Positions 27,346 to 35,978 of a stretch of DNA of 64,000 nucleotides are shown piece after piece (position 1 is the first letter of the stretch; the number at the start of each line of letters is the position of its first letter). Source of the stretch: Pseudomonas brassicacearum (GTDB lineage: Bacteria; Pseudomonadota; Gammaproteobacteria; Pseudomonadales; Pseudomonadaceae); NCBI RefSeq assembly GCF_003732225.1, contig NZ_MOBJ01000008.1, positions 241,822 to 305,821 on the forward strand, written 5' to 3'. Below the pieces are notes generated by a model that searched no databases, had not been told where the DNA came from, and was given only the letters and a program-made list of their open reading frames with translations. Position numbers and translations under genes: made by a program.

Positions 27346-28269
27346 TTACTGGCCAAGATCAAGCACGATCTTGCCACGTGTATGTCCGGCCATACTTTTT
27401 TCGACGGCCTGCTTCACCTGCGAGATCGGAAACACTTCGACCTCTACGGAGAGTTGGCCGGCATCAAACAACTCGGCGATGGCCGTGAGTTGTTTGCCAT
27501 CCGCCCGAGTGGCGAAGTTTTTCGCTGAAACGCCGTGCGCCTTCGCCAATTCCGCGTCCGGCGCGCTGACCGGCGACACCAGGACCCCGCCCTGCTTCAA
27601 CACTTTCCAGGAACGTCGCTGGGTTTCGCCGCCAATCAGGTCAAGCACGATGTCCACATCCGCCACCACCTCCTCGAAGGCTTGGCGACGGTAGTCGATC
27701 AGCTGATTCGCGCCGATTGTTTTCAGATAACCATGGTTGCCGATCGACGCTGTGGCAATGACCGTGGCGCCGGCATGCCTGGCTATTTGCACGGCCAGGC
27801 TGCCGACTCCGCCGGCGGCGCCGTGAATCAGCACTCGCTGACCTGCCTTGATGCCCGCGTGCTCATGCAACGCTTGCCAGGCCGTCAGTGCCGCCGTTGC
27901 TACACCACTGGCCTGCAAGGCGGAAAGACTGCGCGGTCTCAGCGCCAGACGATCTGCCGAGACGACGGCCTTTGTGGCATAGCCACCGACCAGGCCAATA
28001 AAACCAAAGACCTTATCGCCGACTGCAAAACCACTCACACCCTTGCCGATCGCGGAAATCGTTCCTGCCACTTCGACGCCCGGCGTGTAGGGCAATGGCA
28101 ACGGGATGAAGGCTTTCATGGCGCCAGAAAGAAGCTTCCAATCGATCGGGTTGACCCCTGCCCCCTCCACATCGATCAACACCTCGCCCTCGCCCGCAAG
28201 CGGGTCGGCGACGTCATCCAGGCGCAGCACATCTGGGCTGCCGTATTCATGCACACGTATGGCTTTCAT
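27346..28269 (-). CDS. NADPH:quinone oxidoreductase-like (zinc-independent MDR) enzyme
   Basis: A 307-aa medium-chain dehydrogenase/reductase. It begins MKAIRVHEYGSPDVLRLDDV, has GVNPIDWK and a nucleotide site VLIHGAAGGVGSLAVQIARH, and lacks the catalytic zinc cysteines. Typical of QOR-like enzymes that reduce quinones or alkenals with NADPH. It is 76 bp downstream of a DoxX gene on the same strand, both divergent from a LysR regulator. The start at 28269 is the family-consistent one; the open frame continues upstream. Confidence 0.92.
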   Translation of the reverse strand: MKAIRVHEYGSPDVLRLDDVADPLAGEGEVLIDVEGAGVNPIDWKLLSGAMKAFIPLPLPYTPGVEVAGTISAIGKGVSGFAVGDKVFGFIGLVGGYATKAVVSADRLALRPRSLSALQASGVATAALTAWQALHEHAGIKAGQRVLIHGAAGGVGSLAVQIARHAGATVIATASIGNHGYLKTIGANQLIDYRRQAFEEVVADVDIVLDLIGGETQRRSWKVLKQGGVLVSPVSAPDAELAKAHGVSAKNFATRADGKQLTAIAELFDAGQLSVEVEVFPISQVKQAVEKSMAGHTRGKIVLDLGQ

Positions 28270-28345
28270 GGTGAATCCTCGGATTAATTCGAAAGATGAA
28301 ACCAGAGAGGCGCCGCACGCGTTCATCCACTGCGGCGCTATTGGC

Positions 28346-28789
28346 TCAGCGACGACGGGCGTCGAGGCTGAAGCGACCGGCGCCAAACGCGACGACCTGC
28401 AACAGGCCGCCCGCCATGGCGATGTTCTTGAAGAAGTGGATGAACTGGTTCTGGTCGCCCAGGCTGTTATGGAATGCCAGCGCAGTGACCACGCTGAACA
28501 GGGCAAGCACCAGCGCCACGGTACGGGTGCGGTAGCCAGCGATCAGCGCAATACCGCCACCGATTTCGATGATGATAGCCAACGCTAGTGCGAGTTGCGG
28601 GAACGGCAAACCAACCGAACCGATGTAGCCGATCATCATCGCCGGGGCGCTCAGTTTGGAGATGCCCGAGAGGATGAAGATGGCGCTGAGGAACACACGG
28701 CCGGCCAGAGCCGCCGTGGCGGTGGTGGTAGCGACAGAGCTGGACAGTTCAAGGGTGTCGCGGGAGGTAGTAGCTGTAGATTGGGACAT
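28346..28789 (-). CDS. DoxX-family membrane protein
   Basis: A 147-aa inner-membrane protein with four hydrophobic helices (LAGRVFLSAIFILSGISKL, LALALAIIIEIGGGIALIAG, TVALVLALFSVVTALAF, IAMAGGLLQVVAFGAG). The signature F-I-L-S-G-I-S-K-L and FIHFFKNIAMAGG are typical of DoxX. Proteins of this family associate with thiol/oxidative-stress oxidoreductases. It is likely co-transcribed with the downstream quinone oxidoreductase under the divergent LysR. Confidence 0.9.
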   Translation of the reverse strand: MSQSTATTSRDTLELSSSVATTTATAALAGRVFLSAIFILSGISKLSAPAMMIGYIGSVGLPFPQLALALAIIIEIGGGIALIAGYRTRTVALVLALFSVVTALAFHNSLGDQNQFIHFFKNIAMAGGLLQVVAFGAGRFSLDARRR

Positions 28790-28909
28790 GGTCGTTCTTC
28801 CATCAGTGGGGTGCATCCACCATGGAGCACCGCGTTGAAGAAAGTCTGCCACCCACTCTACAATCGTAATAGCCGACTAATTTCGACGATTACGTTCGAG
28901 GAAATCGAA

Positions 28910-29818
28910 ATGACCTCAGACCCAGGCACTCCCACTCTCGATCAACTGCGTGTGTTCCTGACGGTTGTCGAGGTCGGCAGTTTTGCGGCCGCCGCACGAA
29001 AACTGCACCGAGCCACTTCAGTCATCAGCTATTCGATCGCCAATCTCGAGATGCAACTCGGCGTGGCGCTGTTTGACCGACATACGACTCGTAAACCCCA
29101 GCTCACCGATGCCGGCCGCACCGTGCTGGCCGAAGCCAGAACCATCGCCAATGGTATTCATGGGTTACGCGCCAAAGTAAAAGGCCTGCTTCAGGGTCTC
29201 GAAGCTGAAGTTCATGTCGTACTTGATGTCATGCTTCCCGCTGAGCGCGTGGTGGACGCACTCAAATCATTTCGAGAGGAATTTCCTACGGTTGCACTCC
29301 ACTTGCATATGGAGGCGCTCGGCGCAGTCACTGAATTAGTGATCAACGGCGGCGCGTCAGTCGGCGTCAGTGGTCCGATGAATGAGGGGATTGATGGTAT
29401 CGAAAGAATTGCGGTCGGCAGTGTTGAGTTGATTCCGGTTGCAGCCCCCAATCATCCACTGGCTTCAAGCGATTCGAATATTCCAGGTGCTGGACGTGAG
29501 TTCACCCAGCTTGTGCTGTCCGACCGCTCGCGCCTGACAAAAGACAAGGAATTTGCAGTACTCAGTACCCGCACGTGGAGGCTGGCCGATCTGGGGGCTA
29601 AACACATGTTGCTACGTGAAGGCATTGGCTGGGGGAACATGCCGATCACCATGGTCCGGGAAGATCTGGACTCTGGCCGACTCGTCCACCTGAAAATGCC
29701 GGAATACAAAAGCGGGCTGTATACCTTCGACGCCATCTATCGCACGGATCTGCCGCCAGGACCCGCCGCCAGGTGGTTGATTGATCGGTTCGTCCAACAA
29801 AGCAGAGACACCGTATAA
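28910..29818 (+). CDS. LysR-family transcriptional regulator
   Basis: A 302-aa regulator: LDQLRVFLTVVEVGSFAAAA, ATSVISYSIANLEMQLGVAL and FDRHTTRKPQLTDAGRTVLA form the HTH; the effector domain has VVLDVMLPAERVVDALKSF. It is divergent from the DoxX/quinone-oxidoreductase pair (120-bp gap), the probable target. An AGGAAA-like ribosome site precedes the ATG at 28910. Confidence 0.92.
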   Translation: MTSDPGTPTLDQLRVFLTVVEVGSFAAAARKLHRATSVISYSIANLEMQLGVALFDRHTTRKPQLTDAGRTVLAEARTIANGIHGLRAKVKGLLQGLEAEVHVVLDVMLPAERVVDALKSFREEFPTVALHLHMEALGAVTELVINGGASVGVSGPMNEGIDGIERIAVGSVELIPVAAPNHPLASSDSNIPGAGREFTQLVLSDRSRLTKDKEFAVLSTRTWRLADLGAKHMLLREGIGWGNMPITMVREDLDSGRLVHLKMPEYKSGLYTFDAIYRTDLPPGPAARWLIDRFVQQSRDTV

Positions 29819-29875
29819 TCTGAGTAGAGCACGATCACAAACACACCTCTAACCTCCTGATACAAGGGAAACGGG

Positions 29876-30175
29876 ATGACCGGAAAAACAGCGCGCCAAT
29901 GCTCGTCATGGGTCTTGCTCACCCTGCTCGCCATCAACCTGGCGCTGACAGCGGGATGTGCAGGCAAAGCTGCCGCGCATCGCTATTCGGCCTCAAGCAC
30001 AGGCTCAAAATGCTACGCAAAAGCGCTACCCACTGCCGGCGAGGGCGGCCTGGCTTGGGGCTCCACCTTGAACATGGCTCGCCAAAAATCCCTGGATAAT
30101 TGCATGCGCTATGCCAGCCAATCCGGTGGCACGCCGAGTACCTGCCGAGTGGTGAAGGCGGAGTGCAAAAATTAA
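29876..30175 (+). CDS. Small cysteine-containing lipoprotein, unknown
   Basis: A 99-aa protein with a signal peptide ending in the lipobox ALTAGC, and an AAGGGAAACGGG ribosome site. The mature ~70 residues contain four further cysteines (KCYAKAL, DNCMRYA, STCRVVKAECKN), probably two disulfides. It lies 57 bp after the LysR gene and ends at a strong terminator. I do not recognise the family. Confidence 0.72.
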   Translation: MTGKTARQCSSWVLLTLLAINLALTAGCAGKAAAHRYSASSTGSKCYAKALPTAGEGGLAWGSTLNMARQKSLDNCMRYASQSGGTPSTCRVVKAECKN

Positions 30176-30270
30176 TGGAACGGCAGCGAAGCAGGCCGTT
30201 CGGTTCGCGGTCAACCCTCTGCCCGAACGCCAGCCGGTCATGACCGAGGGCATCTGATTAACACACCCCT

Positions 30271-30299
30271 ATAAGGCGCCTTTGGCGCCTTATTCGTTT
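30271..30299 (+). terminator. Rho-independent terminator
   Basis: A perfect 10-bp stem ATAAGGCGCC / GGCGCCTTAT with a three-base TTT loop, followed by TCGTTT. About 95 bp past the small lipoprotein stop. Confidence 0.75.
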
Positions 30300-30339
30300 C
30301 TGGATCTGGCGTTTGTAGACGGCAACGAGTTGATCCGGG

Positions 30340-31464
30340 CTAAACCAAAGGCTGGTGACTGGTCACACAGTGGATGCCGCCACCACCGGCGGCGATTGCG
30401 TCAATATTGAGCTGCACCACCTCACGGTCCGGGTAGAGCTCGGACAACAGGTCAAAGGCTTTGGTATCTGCCGCCTTGTCACCGAACTCGGGCGCAACGA
30501 CCGCACCATTGATCACGAAGTAGTTGATGTAGCCTGGCGCGAAGTCTGGATTGTTTTTGCTGAACATACTTTTCCGTGGATTGAGCGGAGGCGATACGGT
30601 GTGCACGTGCAGCGTGCGGCCATCGGCATCAGTGGCATTCTTGAGAATGTCCAGATGGGCAAGCGTCACTGTGTGGTCATAGGACTCAGGGTCGTTGTCG
30701 AGGTTGGCGATCACCACTCCCGGCTTGACGAAGCGAGCGTAGAAATCGACATGGGCGTCAGTGATGTCCTTGCCTTTGATTCCCGGCAGCCAGATGATTT
30801 TGCGCAAACCCAGTCTGGCTTTCAGTTCTTCCTCTACGTCTGCCTTGCTCCAGCCGGGATTGCGGTTGGCATTGATCCAGCTACTTTCGGTCATGATCCC
30901 CGTGCCGTGCCCATCCACTTCGATAGCGCCGCCCTCGCCCACCAACTGGCTGCGGATGTAGCTGGCGTCAGCTGTCCGGGCGACCAACGCGGCCAGCTGC
31001 GCATCATCGGCATGCTGCTGCTTGTTGCCCCAGCCATTGAAGTTGAAATCCACGGCGCCGAGCCCGCCTTCACCATCGATGACGAAGTTGGCTGCGATAT
31101 CGCGCATCCAGATATCGTCCAGCGCCGTGACAACAAAGGTGATGTTGCCCGTGCCGCATTTTTCTTCCGCCAGATCCCGCTCGCTCTCACGATAAAACAC
31201 GGTGACCGGCTCGTATTTGGCGATGGTGCGGGCGATCCGGCCCAAGGCATCTTGCACGTAAGGCGTGAAGTCCTCGTGGATGGCCTCCTGAGCACCAAAG
31301 GCGATAAAGGCCTGCTGGTGTTTGTCGCCCTCGTCCGGCATATGCCAGCTGCCCTTGATGGCTGCTTGCACCCGGGGAGCATTCAGGCCCAGACCCATGG
31401 ACGCCGCTGCGCCCAGACTGGCAACGACCGATACCTGCTTGATGAACTCACGACGTGTCGACAT
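30340..31464 (-). CDS. Tat-exported agmatine deiminase-family protein (Agu2A'-like)
   Basis: A 374-aa PAD-type guanidine hydrolase. Residues 1-34 carry a twin-arginine signal (STRREFIKQV then a hydrophobic stretch, cleaved near RVQA), so it folds in the cytoplasm and is exported. The catalytic set is present: IWMRDIAANFV (Asp pocket), NRNPGWSK, DITDAHVDF and a C-terminal GGGGIHCVTSHQP with Cys366. Expected activity: agmatine to N-carbamoylputrescine in the periplasm. It is the last gene of the agmatine operon, separated from the upstream gene by a BIME. Most deiminases of this family are cytoplasmic. Confidence 0.87.
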   Translation of the reverse strand: MSTRREFIKQVSVVASLGAAASMGLGLNAPRVQAAIKGSWHMPDEGDKHQQAFIAFGAQEAIHEDFTPYVQDALGRIARTIAKYEPVTVFYRESERDLAEEKCGTGNITFVVTALDDIWMRDIAANFVIDGEGGLGAVDFNFNGWGNKQQHADDAQLAALVARTADASYIRSQLVGEGGAIEVDGHGTGIMTESSWINANRNPGWSKADVEEELKARLGLRKIIWLPGIKGKDITDAHVDFYARFVKPGVVIANLDNDPESYDHTVTLAHLDILKNATDADGRTLHVHTVSPPLNPRKSMFSKNNPDFAPGYINYFVINGAVVAPEFGDKAADTKAFDLLSELYPDREVVQLNIDAIAAGGGGIHCVTSHQPLV

Positions 31465-31576
31465 GCGTACCTCTCTGTTCTTGTCGTGCTTTGTCTTGGC
31501 GGACCGCACCTGCAGCCGCCAATTTTGCCAATCCAAGGCAAGACTTAATGCCGATAAGCTAAGCCGCTACACGATC

Positions 31577-31710
31577 CGTAGCAGCTGGCGAAGCCTGCGT
31601 TCGGCTGCGCAGCAGTCGTAAAATCAGACACCGCGTTTTTTCAGGTTAACCGTGGAGGCCGGATTTACGGCCGCTGCGCAGCCGAACGCAGGCTTCGCCA
31701 GCTGCTACGG
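31577..31710. repeat. BIME-like palindromic element, copy 3
   Basis: A near-perfect palindrome of two ~45-bp arms (CCGTAGCAGCTGGCGAAGC ... GCTTCGCCAGCTGCTACGG) around CAGGTTAACCGTGGAGGCC. Inserted between the polyamine-binding-protein gene and the Tat-deiminase gene. Confidence 0.88.
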
Positions 31711-31741
31711 AGAATGTGCCTAGCCTGAAACCCTTTTGCCG

Positions 31742-32845
31742 TCATTTCGCGGAAGCTGTCTTGAACTTGGTCCACGCCCGCATGCGCGCACGCATATCAG
31801 CCTGCGGGATGTCTTTGCCCGGGATCAGTCGTTGGTAAGTGGCGTCATCGAGGTAGATATCCGGGTTGTTACGCATCATTGCATCGACGCTCGGACGCGC
31901 CTTGGCGTTGGAGGTGGGGTAACCGGTGAAGTTACTGATGGCGGCCATGTTCTCCGGGCGCATGACGAAGTTGATGAACGCATAGGCGTACTCTGGATGC
32001 CTGGCGTCGACGGGGATCGCCATGGTGTCCATCCACACCGTGGTGCCCTCGCGCGGGATGTGATACTGGAACGTCGCTTTCTTGCCGGCGGCATCTGCTG
32101 CGCGTTGCGCCTGGGTCATATCGCCGCTGTAACCGAGCGACAGGCACAAGTTGCCGTTCACCAGATCGGTCACCGGTTGCGACTGGAACTTGCGGATGTA
32201 CGGCCGCAGTTTCAGCAAGAGTTCACTGGCCGCTGCCAAGTCCTCCGGCTTGGCGCTGCGCGGCTCACGGCCGAGGTAGTTGAGCGCGACCGCCAGCACT
32301 TCGTCCGGCGAATCGATCAGAGAGATACCGCAGTCCGCAAATTTGGCGGCCAGTTCCGGCTTGAACAGCATGTCCAGGCTATTCACCGGCGCATCCGGCA
32401 TGCGCTTTTTGATCTGCTCGGCGTTGTAGGTCAGGCCGATGGTGCCCCACGTGTAGGGGACGGTGGCCTTGTTCGAGTAAAGATAATGCGTCCGTAGTTT
32501 CTGCAGACCCGGCTCAATGTCATCCAGGGCGGTGAGCTTTGACTTGTCCAGCGGCTGCAGGCTGCCGGCGCGCATCAAACGCTCGCCAACGGTGTCGCCC
32601 GGAAAGATCAGGTCATAACCACTGCCGCCGGCCATCAGTTTGGCTTCCAATGTCTCACTGCCATCCATGACGTCGTAGATCACTTTGATCCCGGTTTCGG
32701 CGGTGAATTTGGACAGGGTGTCCTCGGCGAAGTAATCGGCCCAGTTGTACAACCTCAGGGTCTTCTCCTCCGCCTGCACCGACGACAAGACACCGCTTAG
32801 AACCAATCCCAAGGAGCAGAGCAAAAGCTTATTGGTCACGTTCAT
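31742..32845 (-). CDS. Polyamine ABC-transporter substrate-binding protein (PotF/SpuD-like)
   Basis: A 367-aa periplasmic binding protein. A Sec signal peptide ends in VLSSVQA. The mature start is KTLRLYNWADYFAEDTL, then FTAETGIKVIYDVMDGSETL, typical of putrescine/spermidine receptors; MRPENMAAISNFTGYPTSN also matches. No ABC permease or ATPase gene is adjacent, so it must use components encoded elsewhere or act as a sensor. Its ATG lies one base after the AguB stop. Confidence 0.93.
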   Translation of the reverse strand: MNVTNKLLLCSLGLVLSGVLSSVQAEEKTLRLYNWADYFAEDTLSKFTAETGIKVIYDVMDGSETLEAKLMAGGSGYDLIFPGDTVGERLMRAGSLQPLDKSKLTALDDIEPGLQKLRTHYLYSNKATVPYTWGTIGLTYNAEQIKKRMPDAPVNSLDMLFKPELAAKFADCGISLIDSPDEVLAVALNYLGREPRSAKPEDLAAASELLLKLRPYIRKFQSQPVTDLVNGNLCLSLGYSGDMTQAQRAADAAGKKATFQYHIPREGTTVWMDTMAIPVDARHPEYAYAFINFVMRPENMAAISNFTGYPTSNAKARPSVDAMMRNNPDIYLDDATYQRLIPGKDIPQADMRARMRAWTKFKTASAK

Positions 32846-32846
32846 G

Positions 32847-33755
32847 TCAAACCCCTTGAGTATTCCAGCGAGCATTAATGTGACGACCATCCAGGCTTAA
32901 CAGCGCCCCGTACATGTCTGGACGGCGGTCGCGGTAAATGCCCCAGGTCAGGCGCTCTTCGCGCATGGCGGACAAGTCCAGGCTGTGTACCAGCACACCC
33001 AGGCTGTCGCGGTCCGCTTCGGCGAGGAGCTTGCCCTTGTGGTTGCAAATAAAGGATGAACCGTAGAAGTTCATCTGCAGGGTCGGATCGGTGGTCGCCA
33101 CTTCTTGACCGATGCGGTTGGCGGCCACCACCGGCAGAAGGTTTGCGGCGGCATGGCCGCGCATGGTCATCTGCCAGTGGTCACGTGAATCCAGTGCTGC
33201 GCAGCCGGGTTCAGAGCCAATGGCGGTGGGAAACAGCAAGACTTCGGCGCCCATCAACGCCAGGCAACGGGCGGTCTCGGGGAACCACTGATCCCAACAG
33301 ATGCCCACACCTATGCGCCCAAAAGCAGTGTCCCAGACCCGAAAGCCGGTATCGCCAGGGCTGAAGTATTCCTTCTCCTGATAACCGATGGCGTTGGGTA
33401 TGTGCGTCTTGCGATACACACCCAGCAACTGCCCATCGGCATCGGCCACGCTCAACGAATTGAAGTAGGCATTGCCGGCCTTCTCGAACCAACTCAGCGG
33501 CAGCACCACACCCAATTCCCTGGCCAATGCGGCAAAGCGCTTGAGCACATGGCTGTCTTGATATTCTTCGGCCAGCGCCAAGTGTTTATGACTTTGCTCG
33601 ATACAGAAATACGGTGTGGCAAACAGCTCCTGCAACAGGATGACCTGGGCGCCTTTAGCGGCCGCATCGCGCACTAACTGCTCGGCCTGATCGAGGTTGT
33701 GTTTCAGATCCCAGGTGCAGGGCATTTGGGTTGTGGCAACAGTCAGGATAGTCAT
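32847..33755 (-). CDS. aguB: N-carbamoylputrescine amidase
   Basis: A 302-aa nitrilase-superfamily enzyme. The catalytic triad is visible: Glu in LLQELFATPYFC, Lys in GVYRKTHIPN and Cys in GVGICWDQWFPE. It converts N-carbamoylputrescine to putrescine, CO2 and ammonia. It is four bases downstream of the agmatine deiminase gene and one base upstream of the polyamine-binding protein, so the genes are certainly co-transcribed. Confidence 0.95.
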   Translation of the reverse strand: MTILTVATTQMPCTWDLKHNLDQAEQLVRDAAAKGAQVILLQELFATPYFCIEQSHKHLALAEEYQDSHVLKRFAALARELGVVLPLSWFEKAGNAYFNSLSVADADGQLLGVYRKTHIPNAIGYQEKEYFSPGDTGFRVWDTAFGRIGVGICWDQWFPETARCLALMGAEVLLFPTAIGSEPGCAALDSRDHWQMTMRGHAAANLLPVVAANRIGQEVATTDPTLQMNFYGSSFICNHKGKLLAEADRDSLGVLVHSLDLSAMREERLTWGIYRDRRPDMYGALLSLDGRHINARWNTQGV

Positions 33756-33759
33756 GGCA

Positions 33760-34812
33760 TTACCCCTTCAGTGGCCAGGCTGGCTGTTGCTGGGTAATGC
33801 AATGCACACCGCCGCCGCCATGGGCCAGATGATTGATCCGCACCGGTACCACCTCGCGCCCAGGGAACGCCTGACCCAACACTTGCGCAGCTACCTTGTC
33901 GGCGTTAATGCCATAGGCCGGCATGATGATGGCGTTGTTGGCGATGTAGAAGTTGGTGTAGGAAGCACAAAACACTTCAGCCTCGGTGTCCACGGCATCG
34001 GTGGCTTCATACAACTCGATCAGCTCAAACGGTCGACCGTGGGCATCGGTTGCCAGCTCCAACGCGCGACGGTTTTCTCGTACAACTTCGGCATACACCG
34101 AGTTCTTGTCATGAGTGGCGTCCACCAGCAGCACGCCTGGGCGGGCGAAAGCGCACACGCCATCGACATGGCCGTCGGTCATGTCGCCGGTCACATAGTC
34201 TGGATCGCCCGGCAGCCAGACGATCTTCTTCACGCCTAGCAGACGCGTGAAGATCTCCTCCATCTCAGCCTTGTTCATGCCCGGATTGCGGTTGGGGTTG
34301 AGCAATACCGACTCAGTGGTAATCAGCGTGCCTTCGCCGTCGACATGAATGGCGCCGCCTTCGTTACTCAGCGTGGGAGCAAAGCACTGAACGCCCAGGT
34401 GATCGAGTGCGCGGCGAGCCAGGGTTTCGTCCAGGTCAAAGGCCGACTTCCCGCCCCACGCGTTGAAGCGCCAGCTCACACCGGCCAGACCCTGTTGCGG
34501 GTGGCAGATGAAGCTCGGGCCGGAGTCCCGGCACCAGCTGTCATTCACCGCCAGCTCGATCAGTTCAATGTTGGGCCCACACAACGCTTTGGCACTGGCG
34601 ACAGCAGAAGGATCAACGACCATCTTCACCGGTTCAAAACGGGCAATGGCGTTGGCCACGCGAGCGAAATCCTCTTGCACCAGCGCCAAGGTGACGCCCC
34701 AACCCGACTCCCAAAGCGCCTGGTTGTGCGGCCAAACCATCCAGGTCGCTGCGTGCCTGACCCATTCCGCCGGCATCAACCAACCATTGTTTTGAATTTC
34801 ATTCTGCTGCAT
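33760..34812 (-). CDS. aguA: Agmatine deiminase (cytoplasmic)
   Basis: A 350-aa PAD-superfamily enzyme turning agmatine into N-carbamoylputrescine and ammonia. Catalytic residues: CRDSGPSF, HVDGEGTLITTES, TDGHVDGV and Cys338 in GGGGVHCITQQQP. The ATG at 34812 has a good AAAGGTG ribosome site; a GTG three codons upstream lies inside that site and is unlikely. No signal peptide is present, unlike its paralogue at 30340-31464. First gene of the operon, divergent from a LysR regulator. Confidence 0.95.
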   Translation of the reverse strand: MQQNEIQNNGWLMPAEWVRHAATWMVWPHNQALWESGWGVTLALVQEDFARVANAIARFEPVKMVVDPSAVASAKALCGPNIELIELAVNDSWCRDSGPSFICHPQQGLAGVSWRFNAWGGKSAFDLDETLARRALDHLGVQCFAPTLSNEGGAIHVDGEGTLITTESVLLNPNRNPGMNKAEMEEIFTRLLGVKKIVWLPGDPDYVTGDMTDGHVDGVCAFARPGVLLVDATHDKNSVYAEVVRENRRALELATDAHGRPFELIELYEATDAVDTEAEVFCASYTNFYIANNAIIMPAYGINADKVAAQVLGQAFPGREVVPVRINHLAHGGGGVHCITQQQPAWPLKG

Positions 34813-34946
34813 GACAAGCACCTTTAAGTTAAGTCATTGTGTTCAATGAAAACTGCCTATGCGGTCTTGGCATGCATGCTACGGCTGCAAAAACGGGCAA
34901 ACAAACGATGGATTTTGTAGATAAATGATTAGAGGAACTTATCAGC

Positions 34947-35819
34947 ATGCTCAAGCACTGGCCGCCTCTCGGCACCCTTCGCGGCTTTGAAGCTGCCGCC
35001 CGGCTGGGCAGTTTCCACAAGGCCGCCGAAGAGCTGCACCTCACCCAGTCGGCAATCAGCCAGCAGATTCGCAGCCTTGAGGCATACCTTGAACAACCCT
35101 TGTTCTATCGCAGTGGACGCAGCGTCAGCCTGACCGATGCCGGTCACGACCTGCTCAGCACCACCCAGGCGCTGCTGCAACAACTGGCCGTCGGCATTCG
35201 CCGCCTCGGGCAGTACCAAAAACCCAACCAACTGGTCCTCAACACCACCCCGGCATTCGCCCGTCACTGGCTACTGCCCCGCCTGGAAGACTTCCGCCGC
35301 CAGCACCCGGAAGTTGATCTGTGGATCTTCAGCACCGATGAAGTCCCGGACATGACGAGCCAGACCATCGACCTCGCCGTGCGAGACGACATCAGCTCCC
35401 AGGCCGAATGCAGCTTCAAGGTGCTGCACGCCGATCGCCTTTACCCGGCGTGCCACCCAAGCCTGTTGGCGGTGCCCAGCGCACAGCGCACCACCCTCCA
35501 TGGCGAGCGGGAAATGGACTGGAGTCACTGGGCGGTGGAAGCTGGCATCGATGTAGGCCAGAAGGATCAGGGGCTGAACTTCTCCGACCCCGGCCTACTG
35601 CTGGACGCCGCGTGTGCAGGACTCGGCATCGCCTTGGTCAGCCAATTATTGAGTCAGCCAGCGCTCGCCAATGGGCTGCTGCAACCGCTGGTTGAGGAAA
35701 CCATTCGCGGCCCTAACTGGGCGCTGCTGACCCATCGTGATAGTGAGAATAATCCGATGGCGCGAAGTTTTAGTGAGTGGTTGCTGAGCAAGCTGGCAGT
35801 GGGGAGTCAGGCGATATAG
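34947..35819 (+). CDS. LysR-family (GcvA-like) regulator of the agmatine operon
   Basis: A 290-aa regulator with the GcvA-type start PPLGTLRGFEAAARLGSFHK, HTH LHLTQSAISQQIRSLE and effector domain (LVLNTTPAFARHWLLPRLED). Divergent from aguA with a 134-bp gap, so it most likely activates the operon in response to agmatine, carbamoylputrescine or another polyamine precursor. AGAGGA ribosome site. Confidence 0.9.
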   Translation: MLKHWPPLGTLRGFEAAARLGSFHKAAEELHLTQSAISQQIRSLEAYLEQPLFYRSGRSVSLTDAGHDLLSTTQALLQQLAVGIRRLGQYQKPNQLVLNTTPAFARHWLLPRLEDFRRQHPEVDLWIFSTDEVPDMTSQTIDLAVRDDISSQAECSFKVLHADRLYPACHPSLLAVPSAQRTTLHGEREMDWSHWAVEAGIDVGQKDQGLNFSDPGLLLDAACAGLGIALVSQLLSQPALANGLLQPLVEETIRGPNWALLTHRDSENNPMARSFSEWLLSKLAVGSQAI

Positions 35820-35978
35820 CGGTTTTGGGTCAGGGCTTGAAGGGTGCCGCCCTCTTTGTTTAGTGCACTTTGATTTGCAGATGCGTGCGAGGCTGCTTTG
35901 AATTCGAAAAAGCGATTGAAGCCACGCACCGTCTGGTGCATCCTGCGCCCCGAAAATTTACATGGACGTAAATAGTTA

